Of a DNA stretch of 64,000 bases, positions 1 to 9,420 are shown piece after piece. A program made the position numbers and the translations under genes. The notes under the pieces are model-generated. The model ran no database searches, had not been told where the DNA came from, and saw nothing but the letters and a program-made list of their open reading frames with translations. Positions within the stretch are counted from its first letter, which is position 1. Each line of letters opens with the position of its first letter. Origin of the DNA: Chlorobium sp. (GTDB lineage Bacteria > Bacteroidota > Chlorobiia > Chlorobiales > Chlorobiaceae); NCBI GenBank assembly GCA_005862285.1, contig SZXW01000007.1, forward strand, positions 62,001-126,000. Direction: 5' to 3'.

Positions 1-325
1 TACAATCCTTGCAAAGTTCGAAACTGTCGCCATGGTCGAGGTGGAGAACGATAGGAATCGACTTGCCGAGTTCTTCCGCAAAAGCGACGGCACCTTGTGC
101 AAGATAGCGGAGAAGCGTTTCATTTGCATAACTTCTCGCTCCTTTTGAAACCTGAAGAATAACTGGAGAAGAGGTTTCAACACAGGCCATGATGATTGCC
201 TGCATCTGTTCGAGATTATTGAAGTTGTAGGCAGGAATGGCATAGCCTCCAGAGACGGCTTTACTGAAAAGCACTCTGCTGTTGCATAGTCCAAGTTCTT
301 TATAGGTGATTTTTTTCTTTTGCAT
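1..325 (-). CDS. fba: Class II fructose-bisphosphate aldolase, partial (3' end beyond window)
   Basis: Reverse-strand translation from CAT at 323-325 gives MQKKKITYKELGLCNSRVLFSKAVSGGYAIPAYNFNNLEQMQAIIMACVETSSPVILQVSKGAR...IPIVLHLDHGDSFELCKD, with the class II aldolase AIPAYNFNN and HLDHG motifs. Confidence 0.9.
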   Translation of the reverse strand, partial: MQKKKITYKELGLCNSRVLFSKAVSGGYAIPAYNFNNLEQMQAIIMACVETSSPVILQVSKGARSYANETLLRYLAQGAVAFAEELGKSIPIVLHLDHGDSFELCKDC

Positions 326-482
326 TGAAAGCTCTCCTTTTATTATTATTATGTCCGGTGATTTATTACTTCATACTGCATACCGGATACGGTGTATTCA
401 AGCGTTGAGCAACAAAATACAATTTTCTTTTTCAATTTCTGCCTGGATACCGTCTCAAAACCCTCGATCATCATTCTTTGCA

Positions 483-2549
483 ATGTTTAATAGAAGCCTG
501 CTTCTCATTATTGTTCTTTTGGGAAGTGTGTCACCGATATACGGAGCAAATACCACAACATCTACCGCTTCCGCTGCAACGGTGATCCTCAGGCCGACAT
601 CCCCGGAAGAAGAAGCCGGAAAATATATCAGCCAGTACCTCCTCCAGAAGCATTACAGAAGGGTCGCGGTCACAGACTCTCTTTCCCTGCAGATATTCAA
701 TCGTTATATCGAGAACCTTGACGCAGGAAAAAATTATTTTACTGCTGTAGAAGTCGAAAACATTAGAAGATTGTATGGCAACCGTTTTGATGACGAATTT
801 CTTGCCGGGAAATCCGATGCCGGTTTTGCCATCTACAATTTTTTCGTGAAAAGGGCCAGGGACAAAATACGCTTCATGAAAGCTGTTGCAGATACTGTCA
901 ACTTCAATTTCTCTGTTCCCGAAACCCTTGAACTCGACCGGAAAGGAAGCAAATGGCCGGCTGACATGCAGCAGCTTGTCGAGCTCTGGAAAAAAGAACT
1001 GAAATATCAGTGGCTCAATCTGAAGTATACAGGAGAGAACAGTTCAAACATCCGCGCTGCTCTTTCAAAAAGCCTGACGAGCCGACTGAGCACGCTGAAC
1101 AAGCAGCGGCCCGATGATGCCTTCCAGGCTTACATCAATGCGGTAACAACCTCTTTTGATCCGCACACCAATTATTTTTCGCCTGACGAGTATGAAAACT
1201 TTCAGATTGATATGAGTCGATCTCTTGAAGGGATCGGCGCAAAACTGCAGAGTGAAAACGAATTCACCATTGTCAACGAAGTTATCCCCGGCGGTCCTGC
1301 ATTCAGGGGTAACCTGCTGAAAAAAGGTGACAAGATCATCGGTGTGGGACAGGGACCAACAGACGAACTGGTTGATGTAACCGGATGGCGGATCAATGAT
1401 GTCGTGAAATTGATCCGCGGCAGGAAAGGGACATTGGTCCGGCTGAAAGTGCTGCCCGCAAGCCAGGGAGGCCGGGGACCGGCGAAGCTGGTTCAGATCG
1501 TACGTGACAAGATAAATCTCGAGGAACAGGCAGCCCGCAAAAGTGTGATCATGCTGGGAGGAAAGAAGATCGGTGTCATTACCATTCCCTCGTTTTACCT
1601 CGATTTTGATGGACAGGAAAAAAACACGGTTGAATATAACAGCACAACTCACGATGTGACGCGTATCATAGGAGAGCTGGCATCGGATCATGTCGACGGT
1701 ATTGTCGTCGATCTCAGGGACAACGGGGGAGGGTCGCTGGAAGAAGCAGTAAGTGTTACGGGACTCTTTATTCCTTCTGGTCCTGTCGTCCAGATCAGCA
1801 ATGTCAATGGCGGTAAAACCATACTGAGGGATGAAGACCGGCGGGCTCTCTACACTGGTCCGCTAGCCGTACTGGTAAACCGCTACAGTGCATCGGCATC
1901 GGAAATATTTGCTGCCGCTGTTCAGGATTACGGCAGGGGAGTGATTATCGGTGAGAGGACATTCGGCAAGGGCACAGTACAGAGCCTGATCAAACTTGCC
2001 GGGCCGTTCTCATTTTTTGGCAAACCTGCAGATCTTGGTGAGCTGAAGATTACAATTGCAAAATTCTACCGGATATCGGGAGGAAGCACTCAGCATAAAG
2101 GGGTAGTTCCTGATATATCGATGCCGTCGATGGTCGATACGACAACAATCGGAGAGGACACCTATACAAGCAGTCTGCCCTGGAGCAGCATTTCAAAGTC
2201 ATTTTTCCGCCCCTTGGGGGATATTACATCTGAGGATATCGATGTTCTTCGGCAGAAATTCAAGGAACGTTCCTCCAGAAACCGCCTGTACCAGTCCTAT
2301 CTGCATGACCTGGGAGTTCTTGACCAGATACGCCGTAAAAAGTCTGTTTCGCTGCAGGAAACCGCATTCAAGACCGAAACGGAAACAATAAAACAGATTG
2401 AGAAACAGTGGGTTCGTGAACCTGATTCGACAAAAGACATCAACAAGGATGTCGTGCTGAACCAGTCTGCGGCGGTTGTTTCGGACCTTGCGATATTGAA
2501 GGCCGCCCATCGGCAGACGGTCATAAGGGTAATGCCGCCGCTCAATTGA
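483..2549 (+). CDS. S41-family C-terminal processing (tail-specific) protease, copy 1
   Basis: ORF 306..2549. The likely start is ATG 483 (MFNRSLLLIIVLLGSVSPIYGA signal peptide), because the upstream part overlaps the fba 5' end. PDZ region and Ser/Lys motifs NRYSASASEIFAAA and GERTFGKGTVQS present. Confidence 0.9.
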   Translation: MFNRSLLLIIVLLGSVSPIYGANTTTSTASAATVILRPTSPEEEAGKYISQYLLQKHYRRVAVTDSLSLQIFNRYIENLDAGKNYFTAVEVENIRRLYGNRFDDEFLAGKSDAGFAIYNFFVKRARDKIRFMKAVADTVNFNFSVPETLELDRKGSKWPADMQQLVELWKKELKYQWLNLKYTGENSSNIRAALSKSLTSRLSTLNKQRPDDAFQAYINAVTTSFDPHTNYFSPDEYENFQIDMSRSLEGIGAKLQSENEFTIVNEVIPGGPAFRGNLLKKGDKIIGVGQGPTDELVDVTGWRINDVVKLIRGRKGTLVRLKVLPASQGGRGPAKLVQIVRDKINLEEQAARKSVIMLGGKKIGVITIPSFYLDFDGQEKNTVEYNSTTHDVTRIIGELASDHVDGIVVDLRDNGGGSLEEAVSVTGLFIPSGPVVQISNVNGGKTILRDEDRRALYTGPLAVLVNRYSASASEIFAAAVQDYGRGVIIGERTFGKGTVQSLIKLAGPFSFFGKPADLGELKITIAKFYRISGGSTQHKGVVPDISMPSMVDTTTIGEDTYTSSLPWSSISKSFFRPLGDITSEDIDVLRQKFKERSSRNRLYQSYLHDLGVLDQIRRKKSVSLQETAFKTETETIKQIEKQWVREPDSTKDINKDVVLNQSAAVVSDLAILKAAHRQTVIRVMPPLN

Positions 2550-2751
2550 CACCTGTTTTCTATTCCTTTCTTTGCTGTCTCCTCTCCTTGCAAATTCTCA
2601 GAGAAAAAGATTGCTTTTCAGTTCATAACGAATAGAAGTAAAGTTTATCCGCAGTGAAAAAATGTTTACTCCTTCAATCCGGATTGATCGAATCTATGAT
2701 CAGCCGTTAAAATTCACTATCAAGTTTTGAATTGATCATACAGTTTGTTAT

Positions 2752-2773
2752 CATATGAGTAAACATTCATATG
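2752..2773. promoter_or_regulatory. Putative ArsR-family operator 1
   Basis: Inverted repeat CATATGA-N8-TCATATG with perfect 7-bp arms, overlapping the annotated arsR start codon. Confidence 0.5.
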
Positions 2774-3147
2774 TAATGATCCATCAGTTCAACAACAGAG
2801 AAGAGGGCTGTCAGGAAGAGTGCTTTCATCCCGATATCGTCGATCGTATCCGAAAAGAGATGCCGGAAGAAAAGCTTCTCGAGGGGCTCGCGCAGCTTTT
2901 CAAGGTCCTTGGAGACAATACGAGGATCAGAATACTCAATGCTCTCTATCAAACCGAGCTTTGTGTATGCGATCTCACTTCGGTTCTCGGTATGAATCAG
3001 TCTGCAGTTTCACATCAGTTGCGAGTGCTGAGGGATGCTAAAATCGTGAAGTCGAGAAAAAAAGGGAAAAATGTACTGTACAGCCTTGATGACAGCCATA
3101 TTTCCGGTCTCATTCAGTTGGGGAGTGAACATGTGCATGAACAGTGA
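2755..3147 (+). CDS. ArsR/SmtB-family metal-responsive repressor
   Basis: Winged-helix pattern LAQLFKVLGDNTRIRILNAL...ELCVCDLTSVLGMNQSAVSHQLRVLRDAKIVKSRKKGKNVLYSL with ELCVCD metal motif. An alternative start at 2776 is possible. Confidence 0.9.
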   Translation: MSKHSYVMIHQFNNREEGCQEECFHPDIVDRIRKEMPEEKLLEGLAQLFKVLGDNTRIRILNALYQTELCVCDLTSVLGMNQSAVSHQLRVLRDAKIVKSRKKGKNVLYSLDDSHISGLIQLGSEHVHEQ

Positions 3148-3163
3148 TATTTTTTTTCTTTTA

Positions 3164-3185
3164 CATATGAATATATTTTCATGTG
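3164..3185. promoter_or_regulatory. Putative ArsR-family operator 2
   Basis: CATATGA-N8-TCATGTG in the arsR-permease intergenic region; same architecture as 2752-2773. Confidence 0.45.
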
Positions 3186-3216
3186 AGTATTTGTTGTTTT
3201 AAAAAAGGGGGTAAAG

Positions 3217-4386
3217 GTGCCTGATGTATTTAACATAATTTATTCTGTAATTCTTGCATCATGGAAGGTACTGCTTGATTCGGCACCTTTTGTGCTTCTC
3301 GGATTCTTCATGTCGGGATTATTGAAAGCTTTTCTTCCGGATGATTTCGTGGCAAGGCATTTGAGCGGCAGTGGAGTTGGAAGTATCTTTAAAGGCGCTT
3401 TGCTCGGGGTTCCGATTCCTCTCTGCAGTTGCGGAGTTCTGCCTGCAGCTGCAGGCCTTAAAAAGCAGGGTGCGGGTAAAGGTGCGGTCACTTCGTTTCT
3501 CATTTCAACACCTGAAACGGGCAAGGATGCCATAGCGGTTACCTATGCCCTTCTCGATCCGCTTATGGCAGTAGTGCGACCGGTCGTAGCCGTCATTATG
3601 GCGATAGGAACGGGAATATTCGTTTCTTTTTCAGAGAGGGGTAAGGAAGGCCTGGACCATTCTGAACATGATACCGGAAATGGTCATGCACAAACATGCA
3701 GTTCCTCATGCTGCACCAGTCATTCCGTCCATGAAAAGAGAACGGTATACGAAAAATTCAGGGGGGGAATGTCATTTGCATTCGGAGATCTGCTGAAGGA
3801 TGTCGCGGGATGGCTGTTTGTCGGCATCATGATTTCCGGTTTGATATCAGTTTTTATTTCGACTGAAATAGTGGAACGTTTTTTTTCTAACGAATTCTTT
3901 TCAATGATTCTGATGTTCCTGTTTTCAGTACCTCTGTATGTTTGTGCCACTTCTTCCACACCTATCGTTGCGGCTCTTGCACTGAAAGGCCTTTCTCCCG
4001 GTGCGGCTCTTGTTTTTCTTCTTGCCGGACCTGCAACAAATGCCGCTTCACTTCCGGTCATTTCCAGAATTCTCGGAAAAAAAGCCACAGTAGTTTATCT
4101 GTTGTCCATTGTCGTCATATCGATAATTTCCGGATTGCTGGTGAACGATCTTTACCGGTATCTCGGACTGGATATAAAACACTGGGTCAGCCAGGCGATT
4201 CATGAGGAAGGCGGTGTTATTCCTGTAGTATCTTCAGTTCTTCTTGTTGCACTGGTCATCAAATCATTTCTGCCGGCGAAACGCTCCTGTTGCGATACCG
4301 GGGCACATAGCCATGACGGTTCACATGAAGGACACAATGCAAAGATTCACAACGAAGATCATGTACATTGCGAGTGCGTAAAATAA
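3217..4386 (+). CDS. SO_0444/DUF318-type permease, putative Cu/Zn efflux
   Basis: GTG start. Multi-TM protein with PLCSCGVLPAAAGLKKQGAGKGAVTSFLISTPETG and internal and C-terminal His/Cys-rich segments (DHSEHDTGNGHAQTCSSSCCTSH; HSHDGSHEGHNAKIHNEDHVHCEC). Confidence 0.8.
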   Translation: MPDVFNIIYSVILASWKVLLDSAPFVLLGFFMSGLLKAFLPDDFVARHLSGSGVGSIFKGALLGVPIPLCSCGVLPAAAGLKKQGAGKGAVTSFLISTPETGKDAIAVTYALLDPLMAVVRPVVAVIMAIGTGIFVSFSERGKEGLDHSEHDTGNGHAQTCSSSCCTSHSVHEKRTVYEKFRGGMSFAFGDLLKDVAGWLFVGIMISGLISVFISTEIVERFFSNEFFSMILMFLFSVPLYVCATSSTPIVAALALKGLSPGAALVFLLAGPATNAASLPVISRILGKKATVVYLLSIVVISIISGLLVNDLYRYLGLDIKHWVSQAIHEEGGVIPVVSSVLLVALVIKSFLPAKRSCCDTGAHSHDGSHEGHNAKIHNEDHVHCECVK

Positions 4387-4409
4387 TAAAGGGCAGTGCA
4401 AGGCGCCTG

Positions 4410-6686
4410 TTACAGTTTCCTTGTTTTGAGCCGGAGTGAATTGCTGACAACCGAAACGCTGCTTCCCGCCATGGCAAGCCCTGAAAAAACAGGGTTCAGG
4501 AATATCCCCCAGATAGGGTAAAGTGCCCCAGCGGCGAGCGGAATCCCGATGATGTTGTAGATAAATGCCCAGAACAGGTTCTGGCGGATAACGTTCATTG
4601 TGGCATGAGAGAGCGTTATAGCCTGTGCAATTTTTCTGATATCGCCCTTGAGGAGGGTAATGCCTGCCGACTCGATTGCGATATCGGTTCCTGTAGCCAT
4701 TGCGATACCGACATCTGCCAGCGCGAGGGCGGGAGCGTCATTGATGCCGTCACCGGCCATTGCTACTTTTTTTCCGTTTGCCTGAAGGGCCTTGATTTTT
4801 TCAGCCTTCTCGCCGGGCATGACTTCGGAAAAAACATCATCGATCCCTGCCTGTCCGGCAATATATGCTGCAGCTGACTTGTTGTCTCCGGTCACCATGA
4901 TAACCTTCAGGCCCATGCGGTGCAGCGCGGAGATTGATTCGGCAGCATGCGGCTTTACCGTGTCACTCAGAGCGATAAGGCCTTTCAGTGTCCCGTTTTC
5001 TTCGACGATGACAACGGTTTTTCCCTGATCCTGAAGCTTTTTGATTTCAGGATTGCCTTTTTCATTGGTACCGGGTTTTCGAACGATAATCGAACTGCCG
5101 TCGATCGAGCCCGAAACCCCGATTCCTTCAAGAGCCTCGAATGACACTATCTCGCCGGGAACAAGGCCCTTCTGGCCGGCATGTTCAACGATAGCCCTTG
5201 CAAGCGGATGTTCCGAACGGTTTTCAACACTTGCCGCAAGCTGAAGCACCAAATTCTTACCGGCAGCGCCATCAAACGATATGATATCTGTAACCGCAGG
5301 GTTTCCGGTTGTGATGGTCCCGGTTTTATCGAGCACGATGGTATCGACAGCTGCAAGCTTTTCAAGGCTTTCGGCGTTACGGATCAGTATTCCGTATTCC
5401 GCACCTTTGCCGACGCCGACTATGATGGCCGTCGGTGTTGCGAGGCCGAGAGCGCAGGGGCATGCTATCACGAGAATACCGACCATTCCCATGATACCGA
5501 ATGAGAGTGCCTGCGAAAACCCGATGAAATAAGACCCGGCGGTAAGCCAGACGATCAAACAGAGTGCGGCGATAACAAGCACGGCAGGCACAAAAACACC
5601 GGCAATCCAGTCGGCGATATGCTGTATGGGCGCTTTGGACCCCTGTGCATCCTCGACCATCCTGATGATGCGGGAAAGCACCGTATCCTTGCCGACATTC
5701 GAAGCGACAAACGTGAAGGACCCCTGTTTGTTGATGGTTCCCCCGATTACTGTGTCGCTTTTCTTTTTATCGACTGGAAGGGGTTCGCCTGATACCATGG
5801 ATTCGTCAACTGATGAAAAGCCATCAGTGACGGTGCCGTCCACGGGAATTTTAGTCCCGGGTTTTACGATCACCTGGTCGCCCTTTCTTACCTGTTCGAG
5901 AGGAATTTCAATCTCCTTGCCGTTTCTCAGCACAAGGGCGGATTTTGCCTGAAGGCCGATGAGCTTTTCGATGGCTTCCCCGGTTTTCATTTTCGAGCGG
6001 GCTTCCAGATATTTACCGAGCAGAACGAAACCTATCACGACGATAGTGACATCGAAATAAGTATAATCGGGGATTCGAAGAAGCTGCTTTATTGGCGGGA
6101 CAAGCGTTATGAGGGCGCTGAAGATGAAGGCCGTCAGCGTGCCGAGACCGATCAGGGTGTCCATGTTTGCCGCTCCCGTGCGGATAAAGAGCGTTATGCC
6201 ATGAAGAAACGGAGCTCCCGTGCGGAAAACCATGTAGGTCGAAATCGCCATGGAGATGACATTGAACAGCTCCATCGGAACCGGCAGATTGGGTACGGCA
6301 GGGACTATCTTTGCCGCGATATCCCACATCATCAGCAGGAAAACAAGAAGGGCCAGAGGAAATGCAAAAAGCACCTTTGCGAGCTGTTCGTCGAGTTCAC
6401 GCTGCTTTTCTTCCTTAATCAGGGAAACATCCGCAGGAGCGGATGGGAAAACAGGGCAGGTATCACTTTCAGGATGTTCTGCAATCAGATTGTAACCATA
6501 TTTTTCGATGACATCGTTGAGGGCATTGGCGGAAAGAGCTTCGCCCTCGAATTCGATACTTGCTTTTTCCGTAGCAAGATTGACATCGACTTGTCTTATG
6601 CCCTCGACTTTCGAGAGCTTTTTCGAGATGATGGCCGCACAGCTCGCGCAGTGCATGCCTTTGACCGTATATGTTTCCTTGCTCAT
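4410..6686 (-). CDS. copA: Copper-translocating P1B-type ATPase
   Basis: N-terminal GMHCASC HMA domain, [19 protein letters not shown] and [10 protein letters not shown] motifs. Confidence 0.95.
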   Translation of the reverse strand: MSKETYTVKGMHCASCAAIISKKLSKVEGIRQVDVNLATEKASIEFEGEALSANALNDVIEKYGYNLIAEHPESDTCPVFPSAPADVSLIKEEKQRELDEQLAKVLFAFPLALLVFLLMMWDIAAKIVPAVPNLPVPMELFNVISMAISTYMVFRTGAPFLHGITLFIRTGAANMDTLIGLGTLTAFIFSALITLVPPIKQLLRIPDYTYFDVTIVVIGFVLLGKYLEARSKMKTGEAIEKLIGLQAKSALVLRNGKEIEIPLEQVRKGDQVIVKPGTKIPVDGTVTDGFSSVDESMVSGEPLPVDKKKSDTVIGGTINKQGSFTFVASNVGKDTVLSRIIRMVEDAQGSKAPIQHIADWIAGVFVPAVLVIAALCLIVWLTAGSYFIGFSQALSFGIMGMVGILVIACPCALGLATPTAIIVGVGKGAEYGILIRNAESLEKLAAVDTIVLDKTGTITTGNPAVTDIISFDGAAGKNLVLQLAASVENRSEHPLARAIVEHAGQKGLVPGEIVSFEALEGIGVSGSIDGSSIIVRKPGTNEKGNPEIKKLQDQGKTVVIVEENGTLKGLIALSDTVKPHAAESISALHRMGLKVIMVTGDNKSAAAYIAGQAGIDDVFSEVMPGEKAEKIKALQANGKKVAMAGDGINDAPALALADVGIAMATGTDIAIESAGITLLKGDIRKIAQAITLSHATMNVIRQNLFWAFIYNIIGIPLAAGALYPIWGIFLNPVFSGLAMAGSSVSVVSNSLRLKTRKL

Positions 6687-7321
6687 GGACAGGGGCTCAT
6701 GTCTGCAGTGTTATACCAGGATTTTCTCCATACCCTGAGAAGTGCAAGGTTTTCATGCAGGGACCGTTCGGTTTCATCGGCATTGTCGAGTATTTCCGAA
6801 CGGCCTGATTTCAGGCGGATCGCCCTTGCCATTTGTATTCCTCTTTCATGATGGGCGATCAGTGCGTTCAGGAAACGGAGATCAAACGTATGGTTGTAGG
6901 CTCCGAGATGGACAACCTGAGGGTCCTGACCGATTTTGCTGTTATCGAACCATTGTGTTTTCCATTTTTTCAACTGTTCTATTACTGCTGGTTCATTTTT
7001 GAGTATATCGGAGCACAGTTTCAGGATCTCCGGCCTTCGACTTGCTTTTGCTTCCTGTGCAAGCAGTATCGCTTCACGGTGATGAGCGATCATGTCATCG
7101 ATGTACCTGAGGTCTGTCCATTTGTCCGAGGTATTCATATCCATAACGGATTTGTCATACATCGTCATTCGATACTCGGGAGTAAGCCAGTAACCTGTTC
7201 CCGTACCGATGACGAAGGCCGCAATCATCAGGGAAATTGTCAGGGGCAACGATACTTTCTGCATGGAAGCTCTGTTATTGTTATGCTTTACGTAATGAGC
7301 CAAGAGCGCCTGTGCTTGCAT
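6683..7321 (-). CDS. DUF305-family periplasmic/membrane protein, coupled to copA
   Basis: [19 protein letters not shown] and [12 protein letters not shown] motifs; stop overlaps the copA start by 4 bp. Confidence 0.85.
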   Translation of the reverse strand: MQAQALLAHYVKHNNNRASMQKVSLPLTISLMIAAFVIGTGTGYWLTPEYRMTMYDKSVMDMNTSDKWTDLRYIDDMIAHHREAILLAQEAKASRRPEILKLCSDILKNEPAVIEQLKKWKTQWFDNSKIGQDPQVVHLGAYNHTFDLRFLNALIAHHERGIQMARAIRLKSGRSEILDNADETERSLHENLALLRVWRKSWYNTADMSPCP

Positions 7322-7616
7322 GGCAATTACAGGTGCTGTAATGATAACTATTAATTAAAACTTGCAGTTACGGAATTTGGTTCCGGCACTGCAAGTTATG
7401 CCGGTATGAAACAATTGTTTTCCTGCAGTCATGCAAACGAATGGCCGGTTATAAAAAATTGAAAAGAATCGTCAGGTTTTCACGTAATAACCATATAAAG
7501 GAAGATGATCGCAAAAGAGGGGTTGCGATTCCTATATTGAAAAGCGAGGATTTGTCCACATCTTCCTCTTATTAGTCCGGCAACAATGAGTCGCAAGAAA
7601 ATCCATGCGACGGGCC

Positions 7617-7715
7617 TGTCATTCTGAATGAAGTGTAGCGTAATGAAGAATCCATTTTGTTACTATAAAATAAGTTATGGATTCTTCGGCCGACTGCATC
7701 GGCCTCAGAATGACA
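7617..7715. repeat. Degenerate dispersed inverted-repeat element (TCATTCTGA/HPERSE type)
   Basis: Left arm TGTCATTCTGAATGAAG...GAAGAATCCAT; right arm ATGGATTCTTCGG...TCAGAATGACA. Confidence 0.7.
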
Positions 7716-7772
7716 AAATTGGAATTATTGTTGCTGACCAGGATGAACAGTTCTAATCGCCGGAATAATAAT

Positions 7773-9113
7773 ATGACACAAATGCAGGTACTTGTCGTAG
7801 ATGACGAGATGAACATAAGAAAGACACTTGCACTTTTCATGGAATCGAGGGGTCACAAAGTAACAACGGCAAACAGTTCACGTTCTGCGCTGGACGAAAT
7901 TGCACGGAACCGTTATGATCTCGCATTTGTCGATATCAGGCTTGGTACCGAGAGCGGACTCGATCTGGTAAAGGTTTTTACAAACACTTGCCCATCGATG
8001 AAGGTTATTGTCATAACGGCTTATGCTTCGATCGATACCGCTGTTGAAGCCATGAAACGCGGAGCCTCCGATTATCTCGCCAAACCATTTACACCCGCTC
8101 AGCTCGAAATGATGATTGAACGGCTGGCTGCGATGTGTGAAATGGAAAAAAGGATCGCATTCCTCCAGGACACGCTCGACAACATCAATCCTGAAGTAAC
8201 ATTTGTTTCCCGGGATGCGGCAATGCAGAAAACAATTGAACTTGCAAAGCAGGTTGCCTCTTCGGAAGCAGTTGTGATGCTTCGCGGACCGAGCGGCACC
8301 GGAAAAAGTGTCCTGGCCCGATCGATCCACCAGTGGAGCAAACGGTCTCATAATCCTTTCAGCATTATTTCCTGTCCATCACTAAGTCATGAATTGCTTG
8401 AAAGTGAACTTTTCGGACATGTAAAAGGTGCTTTTACCGGAGCGCTCAGGGATAATCCCGGCAGGATTGCCGCAAGCGAGGGAGGCACCCTTTTTCTTGA
8501 CGAAATAGGTGACATCCCGCTCTCAATTCAACCGAAACTGCTGCGGTTCATTCAGGAAAGGGAATATGAACGGGTAGGCGATCATCTCACCAGAAAAGCC
8601 GATGTCCGTATTTTAGCAGCGACAAACAACGATCTTGAAAAAGCTCTCGAGAAAGGGTGCTTCCGTGAAGATCTCTATTATCGTCTGAATGTCGTCCAGA
8701 TTTTTCTGCCGCCGCTTGCTGAGAGAAAAAGAGATATACCTGAACTGGCCGAAAAAACGCTTGCCGGTTTCAACGCTCAATACCACAAGAGTATCCATGC
8801 TTTCAGCAATGAAGTCATCTCCATGTTTCAGGAATATTCCTGGCCGGGAAACATAAGGGAACTCAGGAATGTAATTGAACGTGCAGTTATTCTCTGTGAA
8901 AACAACATCATCGGTAAAGAGCTTCTTCCTGATTCTATCTCGGCAAAAAGTTCACCGGTAAGAATCGGTGATATGGTTACCCTCGAGTCAATTGAAGAAA
9001 TGCATATACGACAGGTTCTTGAGAGCACAAAATCACTTCAGGAAGCGGCAAGCGTTCTTGGTATCGACCAGGCAACCCTCTGGAGAAAACGAAAACAGTT
9101 CGGCATTCTGTAA
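7773..9113 (+). CDS. Sigma-54-dependent response regulator (NtrC/AtoC family)
   Basis: Receiver domain ([11 protein letters not shown]...DIRLG), AAA+ domain with [16 protein letters not shown] and LFLDEIGD, and C-terminal Fis-type HTH. Start at 7773 ([12 protein letters not shown]) preferred over 7677. Confidence 0.95.
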   Translation: MTQMQVLVVDDEMNIRKTLALFMESRGHKVTTANSSRSALDEIARNRYDLAFVDIRLGTESGLDLVKVFTNTCPSMKVIVITAYASIDTAVEAMKRGASDYLAKPFTPAQLEMMIERLAAMCEMEKRIAFLQDTLDNINPEVTFVSRDAAMQKTIELAKQVASSEAVVMLRGPSGTGKSVLARSIHQWSKRSHNPFSIISCPSLSHELLESELFGHVKGAFTGALRDNPGRIAASEGGTLFLDEIGDIPLSIQPKLLRFIQEREYERVGDHLTRKADVRILAATNNDLEKALEKGCFREDLYYRLNVVQIFLPPLAERKRDIPELAEKTLAGFNAQYHKSIHAFSNEVISMFQEYSWPGNIRELRNVIERAVILCENNIIGKELLPDSISAKSSPVRIGDMVTLESIEEMHIRQVLESTKSLQEAASVLGIDQATLWRKRKQFGIL

Positions 9114-9133
9114 TCACAGCTTGCAGCACCCTC

Positions 9134-9180
9134 ATTGCAAAATGCAATTTTCGATATGTCGAATAATTGCGTTTTGCAAT
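9134..9180. promoter_or_regulatory. Putative enhancer (UAS) for the sigma-54 activator: two palindromes
   Basis: ATTGCAAAATGCAAT (9134-9148) and ATTGCGTTTTGCAAT (9166-9180), centre spacing 32 bp, inside a larger inverted repeat. Confidence 0.6.
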
Positions 9181-9256
9181 CCGTCCTTTTGAACAATTTC
9201 ATGCTATCATTATTCATCTTGTTAATTTAAAATGACTTTTATGTTTTAAAGCGAAA

Positions 9257-9272
9257 TGGCACGGTTTTTGAT
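9257..9272 (+). promoter_or_regulatory. Putative sigma-54 (-24/-12) promoter
   Basis: TGGCACGGTTTTTGAT against consensus TGGCACG-N4-TTGCW: GG then N10 then GA (one mismatch at -12). Confidence 0.6.
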
Positions 9273-9420
9273 CTACCAAAAAGTCGTTTTATGGAGAGAG
9301 TGCAAGTCATGCATGAATACCTGTTATGTCCGTATGTCTGCATATCAGGATATGTAAGGCTTTCGGTTAATGCTTGCCTGTTCATTTTTCATGATCTCTT
9401 GTCAACATCAGTTACGTATT

